64,000 bases of DNA from Phytophthora colocasiae (lineage: Eukaryota > Oomycota > Peronosporomycetes > Peronosporales > Peronosporaceae). The notes beneath the pieces are model-generated. The model worked only from the letters and a program-made list of their open reading frames with translations. It made no database searches and was not told the DNA's origin. Below are positions 1-9,136 of the stretch, piece by piece. The first letter of the stretch is position 1. Every line of letters begins with the position of its first letter. The position numbers and the translations under genes were made by a program. The DNA lies in NCBI GenBank assembly GCA_018806915.1, contig JAGKQI010000104.1, forward strand, positions 1,612,001 through 1,676,000. The letters are read 5' to 3'.

Positions 1-814
1 GCGAGAGAACCCAGTGGAACTTGCTGCGTCTTGCTGCGTTTTCAGTCATCATACCGAATATGCTCAGTGCCTACTATTTGTCACGAAGCCACCAGGTACG
101 TTACTTGCTGTTTGATGAACCTCTTTTGCTGTGCCAACGTTTAGTTTTGACACTTGTAATTCCTGCAGCGTGCTCCTGTCGAGGTCATGGACTATTTGGC
201 GGATTGTATCCAAGGTATCATATCTGCTTACGGATTCTATGATTCAATCGTTTTCTATTGACCAGTCTCCCCTTCCTGTAGAAAACCCGGACACCTCGAT
301 CCACTTTTGGACCCCATGCCATGCAACCCCTTACTATAGCTACCTGCACCAGAACGTCTCTATGTGGTTCCCTGACTGCTCTCCAGCGTAAGTTCTGTTC
401 ATTTGGCTGTGGAAATTAATAACTCTTAACGACTTGGTATCCTATCTAACAGCAACCGCGAGCGAACCGAAGGGTGCGAGTCGCACCAACTCGAGCGCAA
501 TCCAAGGCATTTTCTCTCAAAACTCTACCGTTTGTCATCCTTGGATGGTGATGTCTCCGACGCTTCATCGATGGAGCTTCCGAACTTCGTCGTGACGTAC
601 TCGACCATTGCTGCCAAGATCAGACCGCTTCTAGCTGACACGCAGTATGTCGAGGTACGTGGCTTTACAATCTCTACTTGTGGTATTTGTAGAGGCTGAC
701 AGTTTCTGGTTTCGTCTGTAGGCGGCATCGTTTCTTCATAGTGATGTGAGCGGGGATGCCGACTCATCGGAGGTCGTCTCGAAGATGTTGGTATACAAGC
801 GCGTGATGCAGTAG
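1..814 (+). CDS. PIGB: GPI mannosyltransferase 3 (PIG-B/GPI10), C-terminal part
   Basis: This is the 3' end of a gene whose 5' part lies outside the window. PIG-B adds the third mannose to the GPI-anchor precursor in the ER membrane. I assemble five exons: <1-95, 169-214, 282-387, 453-654 and 722-814. All introns are GT..AG, 67-73 bp long except the 65-bp third one, and the reading frame is kept throughout. The recognisable family signature is WTPCHATPYYSYLH in exon 3, matching the conserved MPCHSTPYYSHVH block near the PIG-B C-terminus. It is followed by a cysteine/proline patch like the family's QCPPDL and by the tail segment LPNFVVTYSTI. The first visible exon (LLRLAAFSVIIPNMLSAYY) is hydrophobic, as expected for the last membrane span. 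The stop is TAG at 812-814. The family call is firm; the exon 2/3 acceptor at 281 was chosen because it alone keeps the frame. Confidence 0.85.
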
Positions 815-1267
815 CAACATTTGAATCACCGGCAATAGAATGACTACCGAGGGGGCCTCACACGAACCGTCCTGTTTTCGGTGGTAGTCGTCGCCGAGAT
901 GGAGCAGTGAACCCCCGGCAGTTAATGAATTGAGGACAATGTTCGCTTCGAGTGACGCTGTGCTGATTGTCGTGTATTCGACGCGTGGGTTTGTTGCTGT
1001 GCTTGTATGGATGGAGGTTGCGAGTGGACTGTGGCCGAGTCGAGTCGACATCTGCTGCGGTCGATGCGTGCGTGAAAGTGGACGAGCTTGGATTTATTTA
1101 GTTGGTTAAACACAAGCTGGGCACGCAGGAGAAAATGGACGGGGTTGCGTAGTTGACAGTTGGCGTCAGGTTTCAAAGCGAGTAGGTCGGCGGCATTGCG
1201 CATATGGGAAAGAAGACACCAGTCCAAGCCACGTGTACCAAATGCAGTGGCACGACAAACCTGGCAA
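815..1267. other. Intergenic gap between convergent genes
   Basis: This holds the 3' ends of two converging genes (PIG-B from the left, the Tra2-like gene from the right). Open frames on the minus strand here are low-complexity and have no recognisable domain. I see no RNA gene or repeat. Confidence 0.5.
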
Positions 1268-2188
1268 CTAGCGGCGTCGTCGGTCGTCCCGATCGTAGCC
1301 ACCGCGTCCACGATCGCGGTCATCGTAACGGCCGCGTCCTCGGTCCCTGTCGTCGTACCGACCTCGGTCTCTGTCATCATAGCGACGCGAGTACCCACCA
1401 CGGTCTCGGCTTCGACTCCGTCGTCCCCGGTCGCGACTGCGGTCTCTGCGATCGCGTCCGTACTTTGCACTAGCAAGCCTCGGGCCAAGGTCTAGAACCA
1501 AAAACAATGTCAGATAGGTCAGTGAAAGCTCTGCTCTACTTTGCTAAGTTGAGCGTACATTGTCCTGGGGTCTTTTCGTGTCCACGCTTCCGTTTGGCGT
1601 GTTCAACTCTAATCTTGCGACCTTGAACCTCTTGGCTACATTCCACATTGCACAACCAAGCACCATTAGTCACAAAATCTTCAACAAGTCGCAAGTTCAA
1701 TTCCTTCTCACTTGTTGAGCTCCTTCACTGCATCTTCAGCGTCTCGAATATCCTCGAACGTCACAAAGCCAAACCCCCTACAGCAGAATAACCCCCTTCT
1801 TTTTAGCTCACCTCCCCATTGGAATACCCATTTAGTTATCCATTTCTCACCTCGACTCTTTCGTCACGGGGTCCACAATCACTTCACACTTGTCCACACG
1901 TCCGTACTTGGAGAAAAGCTGCTGTAGATCCTGCTCCCCCACTCGAGTGGCTAGGTTTGCCACATAGACGTTATTGCCAGGATTAACCACGTCTGGCTTG
2001 GCAGCAGCTTTGGCAGGTGCAGGAGAGCGACTGCGACTGCGACGCGATGTCTCTTGCTCCTCCGAGTTGCGCTCCTTGTCCTCACTGTCCGAAGGGTTCG
2101 GGCTCTTCTTGTCTTCATTGTCGTCAGCTCTTGGGGACGGCGAGCGGCTGCCACTGCGACTTGGAGAAGGCGAACCTTGGTCCGACAT
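1268..2188 (-). CDS. TRA2: Transformer-2-like SR splicing factor (RS-RRM-RS)
   Basis: Four exons on the minus strand, 2188-1851, 1777-1712, 1635-1559 and 1491-1268, join in frame to 234 residues. All three introns start GT and end AG and are 67-76 bp long. The N-terminal ~75 residues are an acidic Ser/Arg region. One RRM follows, with RNP2 as NVYVANLA and RNP1 as GFGFVTF, and then the linker RKIRVEHAKRKRG. The C-terminus is a block of RYDDRDRGR-type repeats ending in RRRR. RS1-RRM-RS2 is the Tra2 layout; Tra2 binds exonic enhancers and recruits the spliceosome in the nucleus. The start at 2188 (MSDQ) was chosen because animal Tra2 proteins also begin MSD; an in-frame ATG at 2275 would add 29 residues without RS character. 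A U2AF-like or other RRM-RS factor is possible but less likely. Confidence 0.82.
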
Positions 2189-2663
2189 GATGCTACTGGC
2201 TGGAATCTTTGCGAATGTTGTTGCCCCTTCGCCGTACTTGGCTTCGGCTTTCGAGCGGGTGCGGATGGATGGCATGTGGAATGTGAAGCATCAGGCATAG
2301 TGGAGACAAGTGAAATACCACCAATGAACGTGACACCCCTACTGTGGTGGACGTCGTGGTGCCGGACTCGTTACTGCAACCATATATGAGACATGTAAAG
2401 TTGCTTTAACGCCTTTCATGGTTGCTATAGCACATTTTAAAAATTACCGTCGTAAACTAAAACCAAAAATTCTAAAAAAATAATCCCTACACCATACACA
2501 AATGCTACGTAATAGATACACAAACGTTACACAAATTTTATTAAGTACGATATGATTAAGTACGATATGATTAAGTACGACTTCTCTGAACCGCTCATTT
2601 GAAGATCTGCGCGGGAGGGGGAGGATCTTCTAGCACATCCAGCGAGGAACGGGCGGGGGACTA
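2189..2663. other. Intergenic/upstream region of the Tra2-like gene
   Basis: AT-rich and non-coding. It presumably carries the promoter of the leftward Tra2-like gene; I cannot point to a specific element. It contains the short tandem repeat at 2540-2580 and one copy of the 'ggttgct..taacgcct' motif at about 2400 that recurs near 3830-3875. Confidence 0.4.
2540..2580 (+). repeat. 15-bp tandem repeat, about 2.7 copies
   Basis: The unit ATTAAGTACGATATG is repeated without mismatch from 2540, ending in a partial third copy. Confidence 0.9.
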
Positions 2664-3305
2664 ATGGAGCAACCACAGAACGCTCCAGCAAAGGCCGGTA
2701 CGCTTATGAATGAGAGGGTATTATTAGAACTGAGTTTAAGCAGATTTCTGATGCAAGTTTCTGTAGGCCGGAAGTTGCGAAGCCTTAACAGAAGCCTCAA
2801 GGTCGCTTATGACGCGCTTGGTATTGAAGATGACGACCTCAGTGACAAGGATTTCGAACCTGGGGACGATTTGGACGACGAAGATGAAGACGAAGGGGTT
2901 TCTACGACTAAGACGCGCGAAGATTCTGCTCGAAATTCTGGTTCGTTCGTTAACCTGGTCATTTACCTAAGATTTTGTATTTTGCTAATGATCCTTTAAG
3001 TGGTGATGGTTAGCGAGTAAAAGAGGACCTCTGAACAACCAGACCATCAAGCTCTCAGGTATGGTTGCTTTTGTTGTATATGGTTGTTTTTACGTGTGTA
3101 TGGTTGCTTTTAGCTATTGTGGTTACATTAACGTCTTACATGGCGGAAAATTTCCTCTTTGTTTCTCAGATTCCAAAACTCCATTGTCATGCGCTTACGC
3201 ATGTTGTGAATGATCTTGTGCAATTCACGTGAAAGTCGCATTGCTCGTGGTACAGCTGATAAAGTGAAGGCCATTCATGAGAAACTAGTGGACGAGCTGA
3301 AATAA
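2664..3305 (+). CDS. Possible small spliced gene of unknown function, acidic
   Basis: I do not recognise this. Frame 2664-2999 encodes a basic stretch (VGRKLRSLNRSLKVAYDALG) followed by a highly acidic run of Asp/Glu. Further coding-like pieces lie downstream: SKRGPLNNQTIKLS before a GT at about 3058, and RESRIARGTADKVKAIHEK ending at a TAA at 3303-3305. A consistent splice model joining them cannot be fixed by eye, and one junction appears to need a frameshift. The composition would fit a small DNA-binding or chromatin protein, or a decayed transposon ORF. Only the presence of biased, coding-like sequence is seen. Confidence 0.25.
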
Positions 3306-3348
3306 GCAATAATAAAGCAGTATTAGCTTTATCAGGAGGAACGCAACA

Positions 3349-3609
3349 CTATTCGTTCAATCTGGCTACTGCCACATCCAGTAGCGCTCGAAAAGATAGC
3401 GGATAGTCTTGAATGTCGCTGGAGTTTTCTAGCTCGGAAGCCAAAGCATAAATGGTTTCCTCGTTCTCTGCAATCCGGGACAACAGCTGGACCTGAAGGC
3501 GCAAAATGCTCTCTAGACTTGAACCAATCTTCTCGACGGTGTTTTTCATTTCTCCGAGCTCTTCGATTCGCGCGCGCACCAACTCGCGGGAAAGCGATCT
3601 TCTGTCCAT
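3349..3609 (-). CDS. Small coiled-coil protein, unknown function
   Basis: An 86-residue ORF from ATG at 3609 to the stop at 3349. The sequence is rich in Glu, Leu, Arg and Ser with a regular hydrophobic spacing (ELVRARIEELGEMKNTVEKI, then LESILRLQVQLL), which predicts one continuous coiled coil. It has no signal peptide or membrane span. The in-frame extension upstream to 3714 (Cys- and Tyr-rich) looks unlike protein and was left out. The length and clean start suit a small subunit of a larger complex, but I know of no family match, and chance cannot be excluded. Confidence 0.4.
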   Translation of the reverse strand: MDRRSLSRELVRARIEELGEMKNTVEKIGSSLESILRLQVQLLSRIAENEETIYALASELENSSDIQDYPLSFRALLDVAVARLNE

Positions 3610-4049
3610 GTCGTTCGCTCTGAAAATCGCCAAGTGTTCAATGTGTGTACCACATGTAGTTATGTAGCACACTAAATATAGTGTGGTATACCCTATTGTA
3701 TGTGACTTACACATGTCTATTTTTAGACTCTGCAGCGTAATATATGAAGTGAATTGGTGACAACGACGACGTGTTCGTGTAAGTTATTATTCCTTACCTG
3801 GTGATGTGGTTGCTTTTAGCTTGTAAGGTTGTTTTACGGGTTGTTGTATTGTCGTACTATGGTTGCAGTAACGCCTCTCTCGTGGTGCACGGTTTCATTT
3901 GCATAAAATGGTCGGTTTCACAAAACTATTTTCGTAATAGCTGTTTGGTGTCGACTCCACCAAATTGATGTGGTACACATAATAAGCCACTTTTCCGCAA
4001 TCCCTCGCATCACTGACACCTGTTGACTGGCTGGCGGACTATTGTAGCA

Positions 4050-5534
4050 ATGGCGCGTACCAAGCAGGCGTCGCGCAAGGCCAAGAGCAGCGGCCGGGAC
4101 GTGTATGCTGAAGGGAAGAAGGTGGCAGCTGAGCGTAAGAAGGCCAAAGCTAAGATCAAAGCCAAAGGAAAGGCTAAACACGCTGCCAAACTCGCTAAAG
4201 AGGAGAAAAAGCGCCTAGCAAGAGAAGTCTCCAATGACACTCCAGTATCCAACAATGAAGACGATGGCTTCATTGAGTTTATGGCTGATGAAGTAGAGGA
4301 CCGGAAACCTTCAAGCAAGAAAGAAACGCTTAAAAAGGAGGAAAACCACGCACTGCAGCTCGAATCGCGGCCCTGGATGAGGCAGCGCAAAGGTTATTTC
4401 AACAGTAACGTGTACCTGTGTCTGCACGAGGAGATCATGGACTTTGTGACCTTTGTCAGTCCTACAGAGGAAGAACTTCACAGCCGAACGCAACTTATTG
4501 AGGAGATGCGAGACATTGTCAAAGAGCTTTGGCCTGGAGCTACAGTGGAGACGTTCGGCTCGCACTACACGCAGATGTTCCTGCCCCAGAGTGACATTGA
4601 TATGGTGTTGTTTGGAGTCCCAGAAGGGAAGGAACCATTGTTTAAGTTGGCCCAGTGTCTTGAAGAGAAAGATCTCGTGAGTTACTTGGAGGTGATCGAT
4701 AAAGCCAGAATCCCAATTGTTAAGATGGTGCACAAGACAAGTGACATTCACGTGGACGTGTCGTTTAATGTGGCTGGTGGTCTGGCGACTGGAGATCTGG
4801 TTAAGCACTATATGAGGGTGTACCCTTCGTTCAGGCCGCTGACGCTTGTCCTCAAGTACTTCATGGCGCAACGAGGACTGAACGAGACGTACTCGGGTGG
4901 AGTGGGCTCTTTCCTGCTGCAGATGATGGTGGTTAGCTTTCTGCAGCATCATGGACGAGAACTAGGTGCAGAGCACGATGACCCGAAGTACAACAACTTA
5001 GGGCAGTTGCTGCTGGGCTTTTTCACGCTGTACGGACGCGATTTCAACTACACAGACGTGGCAATCTCCGTGCGCAATGGTGGGTCGTACTTCCGCAAGT
5101 CAGCCCGTCGCTGGTCTGATGCTGGACGACCATTCCTTATCTCGATGGAGAACCCGAATGAACCAAGTCTGGATATTGGAAAGAACTCGTACGAGATGCG
5201 CACGGTCAAGCGCTCGTTTGACTACGCCCGACAAGTATTAGAGAACGAGGTTTATCGTCATGGCCAATTCAATGCTCTTCCTGGAAGCATTTTGGGCACG
5301 ATCATTCAGGCAGACAGCAACTTAATCAAGAGAGAACCACCTGAGCATTTCGGGTATGACATTCTGCACCACGATCCTGAGAAGACAGCTGAGATCAGAC
5401 AACAGTACGAGATGCGTCGCGATGAAGAAGCCAGCAAAAAGCGCGCCATTGAAGCAGCGAAGAACCCCCGACACCACAGTACCAAGGAGCCTCCCCACAA
5501 ACGTTGGAAAGGACGCACAAGCCGAACATACTGA
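4050..5534 (+). CDS. Non-canonical poly(A) polymerase, Trf4/5-TENT4 family
   Basis: A 494-residue intronless gene. Family members add short 3' tails to nuclear RNAs, marking aberrant RNAs for the exosome (TRAMP complex) or stabilising others. The nucleotidyltransferase core is clear: FGSHYTQMFLPQSDIDM at residues 169-185 supplies the GS motif and catalytic Asp182 and Asp184, and DIHVDVSF supplies the third Asp236. The PAP-associated domain follows (NLGQLLLGFFTLYGRDF). The C-terminus is basic. There is no RNA-recognition motif, as usual for Trf4. The N-terminal ~80 residues are Lys/Arg/Ala-rich and begin MARTKQASRK, very like the histone H3 tail. The start is the first ATG of the frame and has G at -3 and +4; codons upstream offer only a TTG. 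Confidence 0.93.
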   Translation: MARTKQASRKAKSSGRDVYAEGKKVAAERKKAKAKIKAKGKAKHAAKLAKEEKKRLAREVSNDTPVSNNEDDGFIEFMADEVEDRKPSSKKETLKKEENHALQLESRPWMRQRKGYFNSNVYLCLHEEIMDFVTFVSPTEEELHSRTQLIEEMRDIVKELWPGATVETFGSHYTQMFLPQSDIDMVLFGVPEGKEPLFKLAQCLEEKDLVSYLEVIDKARIPIVKMVHKTSDIHVDVSFNVAGGLATGDLVKHYMRVYPSFRPLTLVLKYFMAQRGLNETYSGGVGSFLLQMMVVSFLQHHGRELGAEHDDPKYNNLGQLLLGFFTLYGRDFNYTDVAISVRNGGSYFRKSARRWSDAGRPFLISMENPNEPSLDIGKNSYEMRTVKRSFDYARQVLENEVYRHGQFNALPGSILGTIIQADSNLIKREPPEHFGYDILHHDPEKTAEIRQQYEMRRDEEASKKRAIEAAKNPRHHSTKEPPHKRWKGRTSRTY

Positions 5535-5686
5535 GCAAATGTCTTGTTAAAAGCCCATAGGTTAGTCGTTGAAGGGAGCTTCAGCAAAACTCAATATCTA
5601 CACTGCCATTGCTGGTGGCCATGTGTGCATGTGTACTTTGAAGCAGCGTTTTTAATACATGATGCTCTATCATCTGCCCGGACAAA

Positions 5687-6991
5687 TTATACTTCTTGCA
5701 GCAGTTCGGGGGAAGCTGGTCTGAACTTGATGTACTTCAAAGCAGATGCCGAGTTCGGGTTCTTGGGTTTCCACTTCAAGGCATTTGTCTTCCTGTAGTT
5801 ACGCTGCTCGTCCGGAGTCATGGATTCCATCTTGATAAATTCTAGTTTGCAGGCCTCGCTGCATGCCCCCAACATGTTCGTGGCACAATTGGAGCACTGC
5901 AAGATCAGGCCATGACACATCAAGTTGCTGCAGTTTGTATGGTGGTTGCACGGTTCGCCACACTGGAAGCAACGGCCCAAAACATCCTCCGTCACTTCTT
6001 CTGACTCGGTCAAGGCGCCCACACAACGTTGGTCGAACACGAAGTTCTTGCCCTTGAACAGAGAAACTTCCTCACCTTCACCAGTTGCAGAGCGATCTAG
6101 TGCCTCCTTCGCAGACTCACGCTGCTCCTTCAAAAACCGCATGTAGTTGACGATACCACCGTGCAGCTTCTGTACGTTCGAGATGTCCTTGTACTGCGTC
6201 AGATACGCCCCCACCTTTTCGCATCGGATGCCTCCAGTGCAGTACATCATCACTTCTTTCGGTTTCCGTCCTTGGTCCTTCTCGTATTTCTCGAGGATTT
6301 CGTCCAGTGCGTCGAATGTGTCTCGAAACGTATCCACCATGATCCTCGTAGCTCCATCAAAGCGTCCGATCTCGTGCTCGTAGAAGTTTCGTACATCAAG
6401 CACTAGCGTGTCTGTGTCATCGTTTTCATTCCTGCGTTTCAGCTTCTGATGCCATTGCTCCGGAGGCAATGAACTGCCTGATTCCTGGAGATTCAACGGC
6501 CCTCCTTGGAAACCATCATGCAGAATCATATCTCGGATGCGGACATCTAGCTTGTGGAACGGCTCGGTAGCAGTTTTCTCTTTTTGTCGAGGCATGTCCT
6601 CGATCAACTGTCCGTAGAAGAGCTTGGCCTCTTTCAGTAGTCTAGGGAATGAACGTTCGAACGCGTTTACCATTGGCTCCGGCACCACTAATTGGCCGTT
6701 GATACCTTCTTCTGCGATGTAAATACGCCCGACAACGCCAAGATCTCCCCACTGCTCGTGCATGTCTCGACGGAGCTTCGGTAGCTTCTTCTTGTCCAGT
6801 GGTGTGTAGTTGTACAGACTAATGTACTGACGGCGGGATATCTCAGTACCATCGTCCGTAGAGAACAATCGACGCTGCCACAGTGAGTTGCATTGCGTCA
6901 CAGCGACAGGAAGACGCTGGAATGACGACACAAGCAGCGCTGAGCGGTGAAGCCGCGGCGCAAGCTGTACAGCTCTGCGCAGAACTCGCAT
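5687..6991 (-). CDS. trhO: TrhO-type rhodanese (tRNA U34 hydroxylase homologue)
   Basis: A 434-residue intronless gene from ATG at 6991. It matches the TrhO/YceA family end to end: the N-terminal acylphosphatase-like domain with the signature GRIYIAEEGINGQL, then the rhodanese domain with active-site loop YCTGGIRCEK (Cys251), then GKNFVFDQR, then a cysteine-rich C-terminal module (FQCGEPCNHHTNCSN). In Escherichia coli TrhO makes 5-hydroxyuridine at tRNA position 34. The N-terminus (MRVLRRAVQLAPRLHRS) is basic, amphipathic and free of acidic residues, suggesting mitochondrial import. It lies head-to-head with its fused paralogue at 7100 and shares a half-kilobase of nearly identical DNA with it. 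It ends 153 bp from the stop of the convergent poly(A) polymerase gene. Confidence 0.92.
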   Translation of the reverse strand: MRVLRRAVQLAPRLHRSALLVSSFQRLPVAVTQCNSLWQRRLFSTDDGTEISRRQYISLYNYTPLDKKKLPKLRRDMHEQWGDLGVVGRIYIAEEGINGQLVVPEPMVNAFERSFPRLLKEAKLFYGQLIEDMPRQKEKTATEPFHKLDVRIRDMILHDGFQGGPLNLQESGSSLPPEQWHQKLKRRNENDDTDTLVLDVRNFYEHEIGRFDGATRIMVDTFRDTFDALDEILEKYEKDQGRKPKEVMMYCTGGIRCEKVGAYLTQYKDISNVQKLHGGIVNYMRFLKEQRESAKEALDRSATGEGEEVSLFKGKNFVFDQRCVGALTESEEVTEDVLGRCFQCGEPCNHHTNCSNLMCHGLILQCSNCATNMLGACSEACKLEFIKMESMTPDEQRNYRKTNALKWKPKNPNSASALKYIKFRPASPELLQEV

Positions 6992-7099
6992 CTTCCAGCC
7001 ACCAATCAAATCCACAATTGTTAACTGCTTTTCACTTGCTTTTTGTATGGAATGACACTATCATTTCGGTATTTTGACTCGAATATTGAGCGTGCGGTT
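6992..7099. promoter_or_regulatory. Shared bidirectional promoter of the two TrhO genes
   Basis: Only 108 bp separates the two divergent start codons (60 bp if the alternative ATG at 7052 is used). The gap contains a CCAAT box (7002-7006). Such a short gap means the two genes almost certainly share control elements. This is inferred from spacing, not from a mapped start site. Confidence 0.5.
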
Positions 7100-9031
7100 A
7101 TGCTACTCCTCCGTCTTCAGCCTCTACGAGGACCCACCCGGCGCTGGGTATCAACTCAGTCACGCGGTGGACGTACTGAGCCTCACCAGTATGTGAGTCT
7201 GTATAATTACGTGCCGTTGGAAGAGAGTGAGCTGCCAAAGCTGCGTCGTAGACTGTTGGGTTGCTGGCGGACACTGGGTGTGAGTGGTAGGATCTACTTG
7301 TCGTCGGAAGGGATCAATGGGCAATTGATACTTCCAGAGAGCAACATAACAGCGTTGTCACTGTCGTTTCCGGGTATCTTTACGAACAAGAACATGTTTT
7401 ACGGACAATTGCTACCACACGTGCAGGAGGATGGTCAGCCATTCTCAAAGTTAACAGTAAGAATCAGGAAGCAATTGGTGCACGATGGATTCAAGAAAGG
7501 TGATCTTAACATGCAAGACTCGGGGGTTTCATTGCCTCCGGAGCAATGGCATCAGAAGCTGAAACGCAGGAATGAAAACGATGACAAAGACACGCTAGTG
7601 CTTGATGTACGAAACTTCTACGAGCACGAGATCGGACGCTTTGATGGAGCTACGAGGATCATGGTGGATACGTTTCGAGACACATTCGACGCACTGGACG
7701 AAATCCTCGAGAAACACGAGAAGGACCAAGGACAGAAACCGAAAGAAGTGATGATGTACTGCACTGGAGGCATCCGATGCGAAAAGGTGGGGGCGTATCT
7801 GACGCAGTACAAGGACATCTCGAACGTACAGAAGCTGCACGGTGGTATCGTCAACTACATGCGGTTTTTGAAGGAGCAGCGTGAGTCTGCGAAGGAGGCA
7901 CTAGATCGCTCTGCAACTGGTGAAGGTGAGGAAGTTTCTCTGTTCAAGGGCAAGAACTTCGTGTTCGACCAACGTTGTGTGGGCGACTTGACCGAGTCAG
8001 AAGAAGTGACGGAGGATGTTTTGGGCCGTTGCTTCCAGTGTGGTGAACCGTGCAACCATCATACAAACTGCAGCAATGTAATGTGTGGGGGTTTGATCCT
8101 GCAGTGCTCGAGCTGTGCGAGCATCCTTCTAGATTCTTGCAGTGAAGCGTGCAAGCAAGAATTCATCAAGATGAAGGGGATGACAACACAGCAGCAAAAA
8201 GAATACCGCAAACATCAGGCAACACGATGGATGCCTCCAATCCCAAACGCGCTGTCCAAGTATGCCAGTAATCGCTCATTAGCAAGGGATCTACACACTC
8301 GCCACTTGACCATTTCACGAACCCTCACGAAAAGTATCGACAACTCAACTCTTCAAAGCGACTATGTCTACAACCGCAGCAGTGTCCTCAACGACGACGC
8401 ATTGCTCCAACAACTACGTGAAGACACAACACGTACCTGGCCCAAAGCGGAGCAGCTCATCGACGAAATGCAGGGAAAATTCCTCTCATTTCTCGTTCAA
8501 ACGACACAAGCTCAGCGGGTACTGGAGATCGGCTGCTTCACAGGTTACTCGGCCTTATGCCTTGCAAACGGTTTATCTCCGGGTGGATCTCTCGTAACCT
8601 GCGATATCGACTCCGATACGATCCAATTTGCCCAAAGATTCTTTGACAAAAGCTCGCACTCACATCAAATCACCGCCGTCAACCAAGACGGACTGGAGTA
8701 CCTTTCCTCTCTCGCTTCCAATGCAGATCAACTGCCATTTGACTTCATCTTCGTGGATGCCAACAAGCGCAAGTACCGTGCATACTACGACTGGATTCTC
8801 GAGAAGAAACTGTTGCATCCATCAGGACTGCTCGTCTTCGACAATACGCTGTTCCGAGGCCGTGTCGCCGCCTATGCCAATGGATTGGCAAGTAACAAAG
8901 AGCGGATCGCACGTGGCTTGGTAGAGTTCAACAGTTATGTGGATCAAGACCCACGGACGACCCAGATAGTGATGCCGCTGTGGGACGGACTCACTCTGGT
9001 GCGACTACAGCAGAACGAAAGGAACGAATAG
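7100..9031 (+). CDS. TrhO rhodanese fused to class I O-methyltransferase
   Basis: One uninterrupted 643-residue ORF. Residues ~30-385 are a complete TrhO: GRIYLSSEGINGQL, active loop YCTGGIRCEK (Cys221), GKNFVFDQR, then the cysteine module. After a ~50-residue linker, residues ~430-640 form a SAM-dependent O-methyltransferase of the CCoAOMT/COMT/TrmR type. Motif I is VLEIGCFTGYS (from residue 474); acidic SAM and metal-site motifs follow as FIFVDANKRKY and FDNTLFRGRV. No in-frame ATG occurs near the domain boundary, so this is a genuine fusion. In Bacillus subtilis TrhO makes ho5U34 and TrmR, from the same methyltransferase family, methylates it to mo5U34; that pathway role is inferred here. 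The N-terminus (MLLLRLQPLRGPTRRW) looks mitochondrial; an upstream ATG at 7052 is possible. Confidence 0.92.
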   Translation: MLLLRLQPLRGPTRRWVSTQSRGGRTEPHQYVSLYNYVPLEESELPKLRRRLLGCWRTLGVSGRIYLSSEGINGQLILPESNITALSLSFPGIFTNKNMFYGQLLPHVQEDGQPFSKLTVRIRKQLVHDGFKKGDLNMQDSGVSLPPEQWHQKLKRRNENDDKDTLVLDVRNFYEHEIGRFDGATRIMVDTFRDTFDALDEILEKHEKDQGQKPKEVMMYCTGGIRCEKVGAYLTQYKDISNVQKLHGGIVNYMRFLKEQRESAKEALDRSATGEGEEVSLFKGKNFVFDQRCVGDLTESEEVTEDVLGRCFQCGEPCNHHTNCSNVMCGGLILQCSSCASILLDSCSEACKQEFIKMKGMTTQQQKEYRKHQATRWMPPIPNALSKYASNRSLARDLHTRHLTISRTLTKSIDNSTLQSDYVYNRSSVLNDDALLQQLREDTTRTWPKAEQLIDEMQGKFLSFLVQTTQAQRVLEIGCFTGYSALCLANGLSPGGSLVTCDIDSDTIQFAQRFFDKSSHSHQITAVNQDGLEYLSSLASNADQLPFDFIFVDANKRKYRAYYDWILEKKLLHPSGLLVFDNTLFRGRVAAYANGLASNKERIARGLVEFNSYVDQDPRTTQIVMPLWDGLTLVRLQQNERNE

Positions 9032-9136
9032 ATGGTGGAAGGTGCCGGAAAGGCAGCAATAGATTAATAATTTACGGCCTTGAGGCTGCACTTGTGGTAA
9101 ATAGACTGCCTTGAGCCTGGGAATTGTCATGGAGCT

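Noticed and set aside
7595..8055. Minus-strand ORFs inside the TrhO-methyltransferase gene
   Set aside because: Reverse-strand shadows of a conserved enzyme; the same shadows appear opposite the paralogue at 5925-6406.
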